DNA of 64,000 bases, taken from assembly GCF_964204645.1 (NCBI RefSeq), contig NC_134035.1, forward strand, positions 13,249,951 through 13,313,950, read 5' to 3'. The notes beneath the pieces were generated by a model that was not told the origin of the DNA, ran no database searches, and worked only from the letters and a program-made list of their open reading frames with translations. A program made the translations under genes and the position numbers. This DNA comes from Tubulanus polymorphus. Lineage: Eukaryota > Nemertea > Palaeonemertea > Tubulaniformes > Tubulanidae. This document shows, in pieces, positions 34,701-45,718 of this stretch (its first letter is position 1; every line of letters begins with the position of its first letter).

Positions 34701-37700
34701 TTTACGGGTCTTGTATCTTAACTTTAGAGTTTAAAGTCATCGGAAGAAATTGGTTGGTTGTTTTTTGCGTTATGCCATTTGGATCTTGGTTTCCCAAGAC
34801 TAATAACCCTCTTGGATTATTCATTTAACCTCACGACGGAACCACAGCCTTTGAAGTGTTACCCGCGCACGGTAAGCAGCCAGCAGGACTCGAACCCACT
34901 TATCACTCAGCACTGATAATGGACGCAACAGCATCACGCCTTATCTCACTGAACTACTGAAGCCGCTTGTGAAATGAACAAATCTCTCTGATTTTAACTC
35001 TAGAGTGCGCTAGCTGCGTAGGTGACTGTATCCGACGCTCTACTCTAACACTGTAATACCTGTTTGAAGATTTATTCCGATCTAGTATCGCCCGTATGTT
35101 CGGCACGGCGCTCGTCGGATCCTGTAATTCTTCATCGATTCGTTTCGAATTATTATTGATCGTCCATTCCGACGACGATTTACCGTTCGATGATTCAGTC
35201 ACCAGGGGGCGTTTTACTCGTTCAGCTCCTAACAACGACAAGATTCGAACGTTAATCTAAAACTGATTTCTCTTAAGCTAACGATAAAGCTATGAATACT
35301 GATAATCTCACCGGAACCGGTTTGATGCGGAGTTAAAACAATTTTTCCAGTTATTTTCTCGATTTTCTTTTGATTAATCTCGAATTTATACTTCAAATCA
35401 ATAATCTCCTTGACGACGGTCTGAGAAGCTCCGATTTTAGACAATCTCTGAAAAATGAACGATCGATAATTTTACAAACTAACGTTAATTCACAGAAACA
35501 AGTTACAACGACGAAACCTTAGAGATTGAAATCCGGCGCCAAACTGTGTCTAGTGATACCGTGAAACTCATACTTAAGTCATCAGAGTTTAGGCAACTTA
35601 TCCTAATGATGACTTATACTTAGTAAATACGAATCGGGATTCAACAATAGAGCGAGTACGAGTTACCCCTAGATCAACCCTAAACTAACCTCCAACCATT
35701 TAGAACAAACTGTAACGTAACGCGCCGATATTTTAAAGAAATCTTTCAGATTATCGATCAGCACTTTATTATCGTTCGTTTCGGCAATCTGTCGCGATAC
35801 GTGAATATCTAACGAGTATCGCCACGAGCCGAGTCCATGAGTGCGTAAATACTCCGAGTCTGACCGACTTATCTCGCTAGCGCCATCTACTGACAGATCG
35901 GGAACCGATTCTAGATCGCTATGATCCGAGTCGCTGTCTTCGTCGTCGTCGGCAATCCGAGGAACTCCAATTCGCGATTCCGGGTGATCGATATCGAACG
36001 GTTTTTTAAAACCATCATTGTCACCGTTGGTTACAGTCGTCGTCTGTTGCGCGGCGGGGAATTCCTCTCCCTCTCCGGGAAGTAAAAGATTATCCAAGCT
36101 TAATTTACACCGAGATGACGATGTTGCCGCGGCGACCCATGAATTCACGTCCTGATGTTTGTTCGATTCAGGAATATTTCGCGTTATCGATTCGGCGTTT
36201 TTCGAATTATTCTCGTCGTCGTCGGTTACTGACGTTGTTTGTTGCTGCGTCGTCGGGCGTAGGATTTTGTCCCAATCGATTTGAAAATCGGGATCCGGTG
36301 AAATGAGTTCGATGCAGCCATCCGTCTGCTTTAGACAATCCAACATATCGGTCTTCTGTTCTACAAAACACAATCAATAATCTCCAACTACAATATGAAA
36401 CACATCTCAGTTATGTATTGGACAATATTGACTTAAGTCAAGAATTGGTCTCAAATTTTTAAAGACTTGTCTTAAGTTGTTAGATTGGTTATAGAACCAA
36501 AATGAGCTTAGATTGGTCTTAAGTTATTAGATTGGTTATAGAACCAAAATGAGCTTAGATTGGTCTTAAGTTATTAGATTGGTTATAGAAGCAAAATGAG
36601 CTCAAGACTGGTCTTAAGTTGTTAGATTGGTTATACAACCAAAATGAGCTTAGACTGGTCTTAAGTTGTTAGATTGGTTATAGAACCAAAATGAACTTAA
36701 GACTGGTCTTTTTAAGTTGTTAGATTGGTTATACAACCAAAATGAGCTTAGATTGATCTTAAGTTGTTAGATTGGTTATAGAACCAAAATGAACTTAAGA
36801 CTGGTCTTTTTAAGTTGTTAGATTGGTTATAGAACCGAAATGAGCTTAGACTGGTCTTAAGTTATTAGATTGGTTATAGAAGCAAAATGAGCTTAGACTG
36901 GTCTTTTTAAGTGGTTAGATTGCTTATAGAAGCAAAATGAGCTTAGATTGGTGTTACTCTGTGAGGCATATAGATAGACTATGAGATACATCGATACTCT
37001 TCTGCAATATGTACGAATCTTTTTTTATATCAAACAATAGATATCAAAGAAAATCATAATCTATAGAATTTTACAAATCAGAGCACCGTAATTACTTAGT
37101 AATAGATAGAAACAAACGAACCTTGAATTTCATTTTCAATTTTTTCTAACAGTAAAGTTTGAACTCTTAGACGTTTTATCTGATCGGCCTCTTCTCGAAT
37201 CCGTTCTGCGTTCGTTCGGACTCGAATCGCTTCGAACTCAACCTGAAAATCAAAACATAACATTCAAGTTGAACTCATTATTCACACCGGGTTTTAGAGG
37301 GACGGCCACAACCCTTTTATTATCATATCCATCCCTCTGAAAATCAGCCACCACTTATAAGATATCTGCAGCTCCTGTTAGAGATATTTGGGGGATTGAA
37401 AGCCTTGATAATTCAGCAGCCACAATGTCATACACTTAACAATAAATGCAGCACCTATAAATCCCAATATACGGAACACTGGAACTATGTAGAATTGTTA
37501 CTCACCTTTTTACAGTTGCGTAGATAATTATATCCTAGTTTTAATCGTTTATAAGTCGAGCCAAACGTATCTTGCCATTTTTGTATTGCTTGAATGGCTT
37601 TCTGTTTGAGAGATCGTGCGACTGGTTTTGGAGGAGGCAGCGGATTGTCATTGTTTATTTCTATAGAATTCAAAAATGATGATCAAACCATTGATCAATT

Positions 37701-38385
37701 GAAAGTTACAGGACCCAGTTTCACGAAAAAGTTCAAGCCTTAAACGGTTAACTTTGAAGTGAAACTAGGTCCAGTTGATATGCACTTTACTGGAACAAGA
37801 TTCTATTCTAGAACTAGATTCAGTCCTAATGATTGATTACCTGCCGTTAATTCTAAGAATTCATTGAAATCTGTGAGTAATAATTCTCTAAAACAATGAG
37901 ATCGTTCGAACAATTCGCTGATCATCTGAAACGCTGACAGTCGAATTTCACTATGATCTTTCTGTAATTCGGTCAGACACAGATAGTAAGCATGTTTTAC
38001 GTAGACATCTCCTTTCCTAAAAATAGATAATAAAACATTAGTAGTGAACAGAGGCCGCAGAGTGACCTCGATATGAGGGGGGAGGGGGGGGGGCTACGGT
38101 GGGCTACTGGAAGGGCATCTGGGATCACAAGCGCACTAAAATGATGAATGGGAAAACTGTCTCATTCATTGACTGATAAATACATTTGCAATCGAGTGTC
38201 AATAAATCTTTTTTGAATTTTTGAATTGAATTGAATATCAAATCACTTTCTTCTTACCTGCAAATTCTCTTGAAACTTTTCATCAGACCTTCGTCGAGTT
38301 TCATTTGTCCAGAATGCGTCAGCTCCTCGACATATTTAGCCATTTCCTGACACAGTCCATGATCCAGAGCTTCACTACTAGTCAT
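31760..38385 (-). CDS. UVSSA: UV-stimulated scaffold protein A
   Basis: Transcription-coupled repair factor that binds stalled RNA polymerase II and brings in TFIIH. Thirteen exons, 5' to 3': 38258-38385, 37841-38016, 37506-37660, 37122-37242, 35690-36360, 35312-35447, 35060-35228, 34263-34523, 33865-33922, 33466-33585, 32805-32898, 32196-32391, 31760-31859; 794 aa against 709 in human. The N-terminal VHS/ENTH-like domain shows YVKHAYYLCLTELQKDHSEI, ISELFERSHCFRELLL and LPPPKPVARSLKQKAIQAIQKW. A long acidic linker in the 671-bp exon includes DSDSDHSDLESVPDLS. The conserved C-terminal DUF2043 region has MHFCPIEP, KWKCRAPMPNGKLCERMDR and CPFHGKIIPRDEQG, whose Cys/His residues suggest metal binding, then a Lys-rich tail. 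The start codon begins the conserved helix and lies 272 bp from the divergent TYW4 start. Confidence 0.93.
31995..32165. mobile_element. MITE-like inverted repeat, aacagtttattctgacag family
   Basis: gatttaacagtttattctga at 32038 onward is mirrored by cagaatacattgttaaactg near 32122. The same family is at 43910-44030. It lies in the last UVSSA intron. Confidence 0.55.
32484..32657. mobile_element. 174-bp MITE, aagggatcattcatttatta family
   Basis: Inverted ends aagggatcattcatttatta (left) and taataaatgaatgatccctt (right) of about 25 bp enclose two C-rich blocks (cccccctccccctc and cccctccccctcc). No target duplication is obvious. It lies in a UVSSA intron. Confidence 0.8.
33180..33432. mobile_element. 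palindromic retroelement-like insertion with 13-bp flanking repeats
   Basis: Two arms of about 87 bp (33180-33270 and about 33305-33395) are nearly perfect reverse complements round a spacer of about 40 bp. The whole insertion, plus about 37 bp, is bounded by the direct repeat gatgaactgagaa (33167-33179 and 33433-33445), a length expected of an endonuclease-made target duplication. The arm on the minus strand reads cctgaagatgactattagga followed by tatagttgaaacgttgaaat. Diverged single copies are at 51214-51290 and 53040-53105. The organisation recalls Penelope-like terminal repeats; no reverse transcriptase is in the window. Confidence 0.65.
33655..33782. mobile_element. MITE, cagttgcacagtcgtgactt family
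   Basis: The ends gcgcagttgtcgcaatgtgac and gtcacgactgtacaactggc are inverted; the interior has ttgttagattggctatagaa and agactggtc. Same family as 55139-55272, about 45775-46000 and about 59528-59665. Confidence 0.7.
34885..34966 (-). mobile_element. tRNA-derived SINE head
   Basis: On the minus strand: ggcttcagtagttcagtgag (A-box-like) and gtgggttcgagtcctgc (B box) 60 bp apart. It does not fold as an intact tRNA gene by eye and lies in a UVSSA intron. Confidence 0.6.
36425..36960. repeat. about 48-bp tandem array in UVSSA intron 4
   Basis: About eleven copies of a 45-52-bp unit, ttgttagattggttatagaa followed by ccaaaatgagcttagactgg and tcttaag, with small length variants (ggtctttttaag). The unit is the interior of the cagttgcacagtcgtgactt MITE family, so the array looks like an amplified MITE core. 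Confidence 0.9.
37711..37772. mobile_element. short MITE remnant, cccagtttcacg family
   Basis: ggacccagtttcacgaaaaa and agtgaaactaggtcc lie about 60 bp apart in inverted orientation, in a UVSSA intron. Confidence 0.55.
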
Positions 38386-38657
38386 ATTTCTACCAATAAA
38401 ATAATATTCTTAATTCTTTATTTCCGGGTTTGGTTTTCCCGTAAACCTACTTCCGGGTTTCCCAATCAATTCAATTTGAAATTTATTGCTTCAATATGAA
38501 ATTGCCTTTGAAAAGTAATACTAGTAAAACAGAGCAGTAATGAACCATACTCGAGTAAAATATCCAGAAATATTTCCAGTTCTCAAACAAAAGAAATCAT
38601 AGAAATTGAAGCGTTCTAACGAGGGAATCCCTGGACGGCAGGTCATGTGATCACAAA
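38386..38657. promoter_or_regulatory. bidirectional UVSSA / TYW4 promoter
   Basis: 272 bp separates the two divergent start codons, so both genes must be promoted from here. Two ETS-type cores are visible: tttccggg at 38421-38428 and acttccgg at 38449-38456, the latter a full CCGGAAGT site in reverse. No TATA box is obvious. Confidence 0.6.
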
Positions 38658-41600
38658 ATGTCTGCGCCCATGGATGACACTAATTTCAACTCGAATATCG
38701 ACAGTTCGACGAATTCTGAGGTTCTTTCATCGAGAAAATCTGCAAATAAATGTAAAACACCTAAAACTAGAAATGACACTGCGGTATGTTACATTGATTT
38801 TAGTTTCCCGTCAATCTGGTGGCCCAACAGACAAGTCTTCAATTTATTACTAACTATTGCGTCTTACACTATTTATTCAGCAGAGCGGCTTACCTCTACT
38901 TACTAACCTTTTTAGTCTAAATTCCAGTTGTTACGGGTTCCTTCTTAAACAGCCCTATTTCTGTACAGTGATACTACTTGTCTGAATATGAATACACGAA
39001 ATGGGTTACCCTAGCCTAGTGACGAAGGTCCCTGCGCCTAATCGTTGGTCGTAAGCTTTTATTACGTCATTGCTCATTTTCTCATAATGATAGGTTCGCG
39101 GTACGAATGATAACAGTATTTTGAGTAAATGTTCGATGGCGAATCTCGGATATTTCGACGATGAATTCTTGCAGTATTTCGTGTGTAAAAAAGTGCGACG
39201 TGCGCCACTTATAAACAGGTTCGTATCACATCCTAGCAACTCGCTTAATTATCTTCTGACATAAGGCTAAAATAAATTTTTTGTTTCAGATGTTATTTCA
39301 TCCGCTCGTCGGCCATTGATTACTCGCTGAAAACCTTCGTGAAAGAAATATCCGGAAAAAAACAGGTATCAAAATCAAAGTTATCTTTTAAATTTATTCA
39401 TCATATCAGGGTTCTAACAGAGCGGGGAAAATTCTCTCAACCCACGCAGGGCATTACTAGCCGGCTCTCTGTTTCTTTTTTCCACAATTTGGGAGAGAGA
39501 CCACCTTCGACCGAGAAAATCTGTCGCCGGGTTCAAACCCATACAGTAAACCCTGGATTGACGTGACCAGTGACCGGCAGCTAAAACCACTCGGCCACTG
39601 TGGCTCACATCTTATAATTTGTCAGGGTCTAGAGAAATATTGGAATTTTGGGTTCCCTGATTTGTAAGAACCCTATGATATTTGATGACAATGATTTCGT
39701 TGATGTTAATTATGATTATTGTTTATATCTATATAGATAATTTCACTCGGTGCTGGATTTGACTCTTCTTACTTCCGTCTAAAAAATCAAGGTCTTCTAA
39801 AAGATGTGATATTTTATGAGGTAAAATAATTGATCGCGAAACACAATTTCTAGCGTATTTGACCACTCTATAAATTCACTGTCTCTCCTGAAATGATTTA
39901 ATTATAGATAGATTTTATTGAAAACGCTCAGAGGAAAGCGAATCTCATTCGTAACTGTGAATCATTAAACGGTTTGATTCAGGAATCAGAAATACCAGTC
40001 GCACTCCAGCCTTACACAGGTAATTCATAGAAATTCTAGTTTGATTTATGGAGTTCTAAAATTCCTCTTTATTCGGTGCCGGTCAATTCAGTAACCAGCT
40101 CGAGTCTGTCCGAATTTGTTCGAGTTTATTTGGAATAATTTGCCAGGATTCAACTCCTTCTTCATGGGTAAAATAATGAATCTGATAGACTTCAAACATT
40201 GAAAACAAACTCAGGTTTAACCTTACTTAAAACTGTGGAACTGGATCCTGATTCTATACTTGCTCGAGTCTGTTCAATTTGTTCGAATTTATTTGGAATA
40301 ATTTTCCATCCTCATGGGGGTAAAATTATGAAAGTGATAGAGTTCAAACATTGACAACAATCTCAGGGTTAAACCTTACTTAAAACTGTGGAACTGAGTC
40401 CTGATTTATATACTTGCTCAAGTCGTTCAAATTAATTGGGCATAATTTTCTTGTTTCCCTGGATCCACCCTCGACCTGTTACTCCGAACTTGATCCTGAT
40501 TCTCAACTGGCTCAGATATTTAAGGCAGGGTTTACTGTAGGTAAAATATCTCTTGTTTATTTCAGGTATTTACTGCGATGATTACCGATTACTAGGTATA
40601 GATCTAACGCAGTTACCTCTACTGACCAGTTGTCTAACTGAATGCGGTATCAATCTATCTATTCCTACATTACTACTATCAGAATGTGTGATGACTTATA
40701 TGGGACACAAAAGGTACGATCGAAAATAATCAATTTCATTATTCTGCGTGAAAATATGCAGATGTATGAAGTATGGGTAGATGATGTACGGGTTCCCCTG
40801 AACAACGGCTAGCTACCAGGACCCAGTTCCACAGTTGTGAGTTAGAGTTAACTCAGAGTTAAAGTTAGTTCATTTTCAATGAGTTAACTCGGAGCTAAAT
40901 CTTAACTCGCAACTGTGGAACTGGACCCTGACTATCATCATCTGTGTGGTTTGTGTTGTAGGGCTTCCTCATTGATACAGTGGGCCAGTGATATGTTTCC
41001 TGATGCAGTATTTGTAACATATGAACAGATCTTTCCTTACGACACTTTCAGCAACATAATGTATGTATTCAACACCTCTACTCCAAAACTCTCAAACAGA
41101 CTGTGTCAAACTCACTCAATCTTATCATCTCTTATTCTTTCTATTATATACTACAGGTGTAATCATTTTAAAAAGTTCGGATCTCCGTTAAGAAGTATAA
41201 CCGTCTATCCAAATCCACAAGATCAGATTCAACGCTATAAAAAACTTGTAAGTAATCAATTTCAATCGTGTCTTGATAATGTAAAATCTCACACTCAGAA
41301 AGAAACTAGAGTAACAAAAAAAGAGTTTGATACTCGTGGACCCAGTTCCACAGTTCTGAGTTAGATTTGACTCTGTGGAACTGGCTCCTGAAGCTGACTA
41401 TGAGGATATAGTCGATACATTGACAATAAAACATTAAGAAAACCTTTCTGACTCTGATATTTAATTTTCATTTGTATTGCGAGATTTTATGTTATCGTTA
41501 CAACATCGACTCATGGACTCTATGATTCTTTTATGAAACAGAATTCATCAAAAAACCGATGATAAGTCGGATGTTTTAAGTATGCGTTTCTATTCAGGGA

Positions 41601-44600
41601 TGGAACGAAGCCGTTTCTATCGATATGAATCAATTTTACCATTGTTTCGTCTCCGATGACGACAAACGACGAACGAAATCGCTAGAAATATTCGACGAAT
41701 TCGAGGAATGGCATTTAACCAATAATCATTATTCGATATTGTTCGCTTCGAGAGGCTCGGCGTGCGATATCAGGGGTTTATTTAAAATAGGTCGGTATCA
41801 ACTAACATCTATTTCAACTTGTTTTCAAAGACGTTGGGCATCCTCCCCAGAGGTGGATCTAGAAATTCAGCTTGGGGCTCACACTAATCATTCTATGGCA
41901 GTTGGCTGCTGGATCTGCCCCTGGGATTGGCAAAAAATCATCTCTTAGGCAAAAAGATGATACCTTGTTTCTCATAATCAGCCAGGTTCGAACTTGTCAT
42001 CTTTTGAGCTCAGCAGAAATGAGAGATGAGGTATCAATTTTTGAAATGAATTAAGTCTGAAATTAGTCTTCTTAGATACGTAAATCATCCATAGATTTAT
42101 CACTACAACTTTACATGTCGCCGATTCTTTAACAGGTTGTCAACCGGTCGAACCAATGAAGTTTCCGGAAAGCGTTCCTCGTATTGAAATAAAACCGGGC
42201 AGTTTTAGCGCGGATGCCGTGCTACGTTTCGGTCACGCGACGGTAACCCTCGGCAACGACGCGGTCATGGTAACGGGTGGTTTCGGAGATGTACGCGGGA
42301 AACATCAGAAGATTCGAGATACGGTCGTATTCGATGTGAAAGGGTTAAACAACATTACAGTGGAATCAACTACTGCTGATATACTGGGTGAGTTTACTAT
42401 CACATTTAATGATCTCATAGGAGGATTTATGGAGGCAGCCATAGTGGTTTATAGTTGTATTAAACCTCTCTTTTAATGAGCTAAAGTTTGAAATTTTTTT
42501 GGGTTAGGCTACTCCTGTAACCAGGGATTTCAAAGCTACAGACAAGACCCTATACTGAACATTATGTCTGCCTTGTTGTACTTAGAATAACTCCCTCAGA
42601 AGTTACAATTTCAGGATAACCACCTACCGATAATCAATTTCTGAGCTTGCCAGTAAAAATTGTTTGCTCCATAAAATCCCTTTATGGCATCAACTGACAT
42701 GTCTGATATTATAGTTAATTTGATGATGTCATACGGATGGTTAATGGATACGGCCATATTGGAAAGTTATAAATACGTAGTTTACACTATTTCCAGTCTT
42801 GATGAGTAACATTAAGAGAAACCCGCAATATATCAATTTAAACAACTGCTATTGTATTCTCATGTTTCGAGGGAAATCCTTTCACCGATCTTCAGAGTTT
42901 ATCTGAAAAATTATTTTTGAAAAACTATTCTTGAAAAAAACTTGTTGTACGTATATATATATATATATATATATTTCACAGGTGTTCGGTTGTTTCATAC
43001 GATGAACTCGATCGATGAGAATCAGTTGATTATATTCGGAGGACGAACTTCACCGACTCATCCACTCGACGATCTCATTATCTGTGAACACTCAACGTCG
43101 CGCGATAGAACAACCGTTCATTTAAACTATACATCGATCAGTTCCTCGACCACTACAGGAGAAACGTGTACCGCCAGGTGGCGCCATACTTCAAATATTG
43201 TTCGAATAGAAGGTAAAACCAGGGGCTGAAATTTCTCACACTTTGTTTAGAGACGAATGGTGGATAAATGCAGTAGTGACAATTGAAATCGCATTACCAT
43301 GGTATTATCAACCTGTTAACTGCGACCAACTTTTTGTAACTAGGCCCTGTAGGTAGGAGCAGACAGATAACGAGGGGTGCTTACAGGGTCACTCATCCTG
43401 TTCAAAATTGCATCTTTTTGGATGAATTCCTCAAAAATATCTTTAATCTAAGTCCAATGATGGATTGCTGCTCGTAGCCTTCTGCGTCGCTGCTTTATCA
43501 GTGAGGAACTTCCTTCCCCTTCTTTTGAACCCCGACCTCCCAATTTTCCTAGATGCGTCCCTGCTGGCTCCAGGTGTGCTCACAGACCTCATTATTTCTT
43601 GCACAATATCTGCATAGAACCTTCTATGATTTGTAGACAAACCCCAGCTACAAGTCAATGGTTGAAGCGCGATCATCGTAATAATTAAATAGATTATCAT
43701 ATTAGTTATTATTACCCCCATGATTTACAGCAGATAATGAAATATAGAATGAACTATTTATAGGTGAAATTTGTCTATTGATTTACGGAGGGTGTGGCGA
43801 AAAACAAAGTGTACTGAACACGTGTTATTTATTCAACATTTCAACTTCTCATTGGAAAAAGGTAATGAAGATTATCATTCGCAAACTGAACATTTTATCA
43901 ATGGTTATTGGGCTAAACCCACAGTCGATGATATTATAGTTTATTGTGACAGTTCCCCAAATGATGAGGTTTAGTTAAAAATTCAAAACAGTCAGAATAA
44001 ACTGTTAAATCATTAACTGTGGGTTTTGTTCAACTCTGAAATACTGCGATCAGTCTCGACAGGTCATCAATTATACACAGTACCAGTATATTTTGTTAAC
44101 TATTTCTAGATTGAGTTGAAATGTGCTGATGCTGCTGATGAAGATGTCCATCTCCCCGGTCTCCACTCTCACACCAGTTCTCTGTATAACGATGATAAAC
44201 TGATTATAGTCGGAGGTCTCAATTCCGATTTACGACCTACAAATGCTATATATACGTTACAAACAACATCGTGGATCTGGTCGAAACTATCAACTAACGG
44301 TCATCTTATACCTAGGTAATATCTCGTACGGACCCGTAGAGACCCGTAGGTACAGATTTAGGGGGTGGTCTCGGAGCCTTCCCATCGTGGTTGCCCAGTT
44401 CATCTCAAGACAGATCGTTAAGATGTGGAAATCCGACACATATCCTCCCAAAAATTGCAACCTTTTCAATGTATTTCTTGAAAAATATCTTATACCTAGG
44501 TAATATCCCGTAGAGACCCATAGAGACCCGTATGGACAGATTTAGGTGGTGGTCTCGGGGCCTTCCCATCGGTGTGGTTGCCCTGTTCGTCAACACAGAT

Positions 44601-45718
44601 CGTTTAGACCTGGAAATCCGACACACATCCTCCCAAAAATTGCAACCTTTCAAAAAAATATCTAAAAACCAACATCGAAGCCATTTGGAACCCTAAAAAG
44701 AGGCATTTGACTTGCTGCTGACAAATATCTTTTCTTTTCTCAACCCCAGCCTTCCAATTTTCCTCGATCAACCCCTGAATATAGCAGTGACTGCTGGGCA
44801 GTTGAATTCGAATTTATTCATAAATTTCTTGTAACGAAAAGTAAATGTTGATATATTTTCCAGGTACTCGCATTCAACTCATGTTTACGAAGATAAACTA
44901 TTGATTGTGGGAGGTGTGACCGTTGAACATTATCCACCACCAGGTGTCGCTATTGTAGATCTGAAATCAGGGTTCGTCCATGAATTCCCACTTCCGGTAA
45001 GTGTAGAAGGAGCTGAACTATTTTAATTTTAGACTTTCATGATCTCTGGTTCTACTGTCGAAAATTTCGATTTGAAAAGTTTAAGGAGGTTGAAAAATGA
45101 ACTGATTTCGACCTGTGGAAACTTTGTTATGATATATTCTAGAACATGAAGTGTAGCTCCATTCAAAGTAAATAAGGGCTTATTATCAATAATCATCGAC
45201 AAAGTTTCTTTTTCAAATATCTTGTATTAAGGCATTGGAATCTTATTTTTCAAGACCGTTTTCTGTTTTCCCATACCTTTTTGATTTGCATTGAAAAGGA
45301 CTTTCTAAAACTTGTAAGAACCATGTAAATTGTAATTAAATAAGCGTGTTCATATTTTCTTGGTTTGTATTTGTAGTCATATTCTCCTGAACATCCGTTG
45401 CTGTTACACAACCATCGCAGTCTGATTCTCACCGGCGCTGATGGAAACAATTCGACCACCACCGCAGCAGCAGCAACAAGAGCACCAGTACCACCAGCAG
45501 GAGCAGCAGCACCAGTACCACCAGCAGGAGCAGCAGCACCAGTACCACCAGCAGGACCACCAGCAGGAGCACCACCAACAGCAGCAGCAGATCAATTAAA
45601 ACTTCTAGTCATCGGCGGTGGTGGAAACTGTTTTACTTTCGGAACGCACTTTAATCAAACTCCTGTTTATTTGGACGTTACTCGGTGTTGGCAGTTTTAT
45701 GGAAATCACGGCTCATAG
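38658..45718 (+). CDS. LCMT2: tRNA wybutosine-synthesizing protein 4 (LCMT2)
   Basis: Last enzyme of wybutosine synthesis at position 37 of tRNA-Phe: an SAM-dependent carboxymethyl/methoxycarbonyl transferase fused to a Kelch propeller. Fifteen exons: 38658-38783, 39094-39218, 39290-39365, 39737-39820, 39908-40019, 40566-40713, 40962-41060, 41157-41247, 41598-41790, 42136-42387, 42982-43212, 43764-43861, 44110-44315, 44864-44996, 45377-45718; 771 aa (human 686). The methyltransferase part has RGTNDNSILSK, the motif I loop ISLGAGFDSSYFRL and FYHCFVSDDDKRR..FDEFEEWH. The propeller repeats include MVTGGFGD, LIIFGGRTS, LLIYGGCG, LIIVGGLNS, LLIVGGV and VIGGGGNCFTFGTHFN. The exon 9 donor is weak (gtcggt at 41791; gtttat at 41776 would also keep frame). 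The last exon has an expanded Ala/Pro/Gly insertion. Confidence 0.93.
39410..39607 (-). mobile_element. tRNA-derived SINE, family 2
   Basis: On the minus strand: gccacagtggccgagtggtt (A-box region) and tgggtttgaacccggcgaca (B box), then a body with ctcggtcgaaggtggtctct and a tail matching gggcattactagccggctct in reverse. A clear second copy lies at 57674-57805. It sits in a TYW4 intron. Confidence 0.75.
40819..40928. mobile_element. 110-bp MITE, acccagttccacagtt family
   Basis: The left end ggacccagttccacagttgt and right end caactgtggaactggaccc are inverted; the interior is a pair of inverted gagttaactc-type blocks round agttcattttcaatgagtta. It ends 33 bp before TYW4 exon 7. Fragments of the family are at 17720-17805, 33020-33122, 41338-41390 and 63825-63970. 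Its terminus is the unit of the 20-bp minisatellites. Confidence 0.8.
43443..43721 (-). CDS. doubtful 92-codon ORF with signal-peptide-like N terminus
   Basis: Lies antisense inside the TYW4 intron 43213-43763. The product begins MGVIITNMIIYLIITMIALQ, then PLTCSWGLS, and has Arg/Lys clusters (SGFKRRGRKF). It would be a secreted basic peptide if real. Against it: no introns, no recognised family, and part of the sequence (gacctcccaattttcctaga) resembles a repeat in the next TYW4 intron (44748-44780). Listed only because of the leader. Confidence 0.15.
   Translation of the reverse strand: MGVIITNMIIYLIITMIALQPLTCSWGLSTNHRRFYADIVQEIMRSVSTPGASRDASRKIGRSGFKRRGRKFLTDKAATQKATSSNPSLDLD
43910..44030. 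mobile_element. MITE-like inverted repeat in TYW4 intron
   Basis: gggctaaacccacagtcgat and attaactgtgggttttgttc are inverted about 120 bp apart, with inner agtttattgtgacag and cagtcagaataaactg. Same family as 31995-32165. Confidence 0.7.
44303..44664. repeat. 184-bp tandem duplication spanning the TYW4 exon 13 donor
   Basis: 44303-44486 and 44487 to about 44664 are two diverged copies in direct orientation. Each begins atcttatacctaggtaatat, that is, the last 13 bases of exon 13 with its gtaata donor, and continues with cagatttaggggtggtctcg-like and cctcccaaaaattgcaacct blocks. The second donor copy has no exon in front of it. Confidence 0.9.
45471..45595 (+). repeat. 27-bp coding repeat in TYW4 (APVPPAGAA)
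   Basis: In-frame 27-bp units agcaccagtaccaccagcag plus gagcagc encode APVPPAGAA about three times, followed by a shorter PPAGPPAGAPP stretch. The tract interrupts the last Kelch blade between HRSLILTGADG and LKLLVIGGGGN. Confidence 0.9.

Noticed and set aside
39006-39239. Minus-strand 77-codon frame
   Set aside because: It overlaps TYW4 exon 2 (39094-39218), whose sense translation (RGTNDNSILSK, YFDDEF, RRAPLIN) matches the family.
45404-45595. Cys/Trp-rich minus-strand frame
   Set aside because: Antisense of the APVPPAGAA coding repeat in TYW4.
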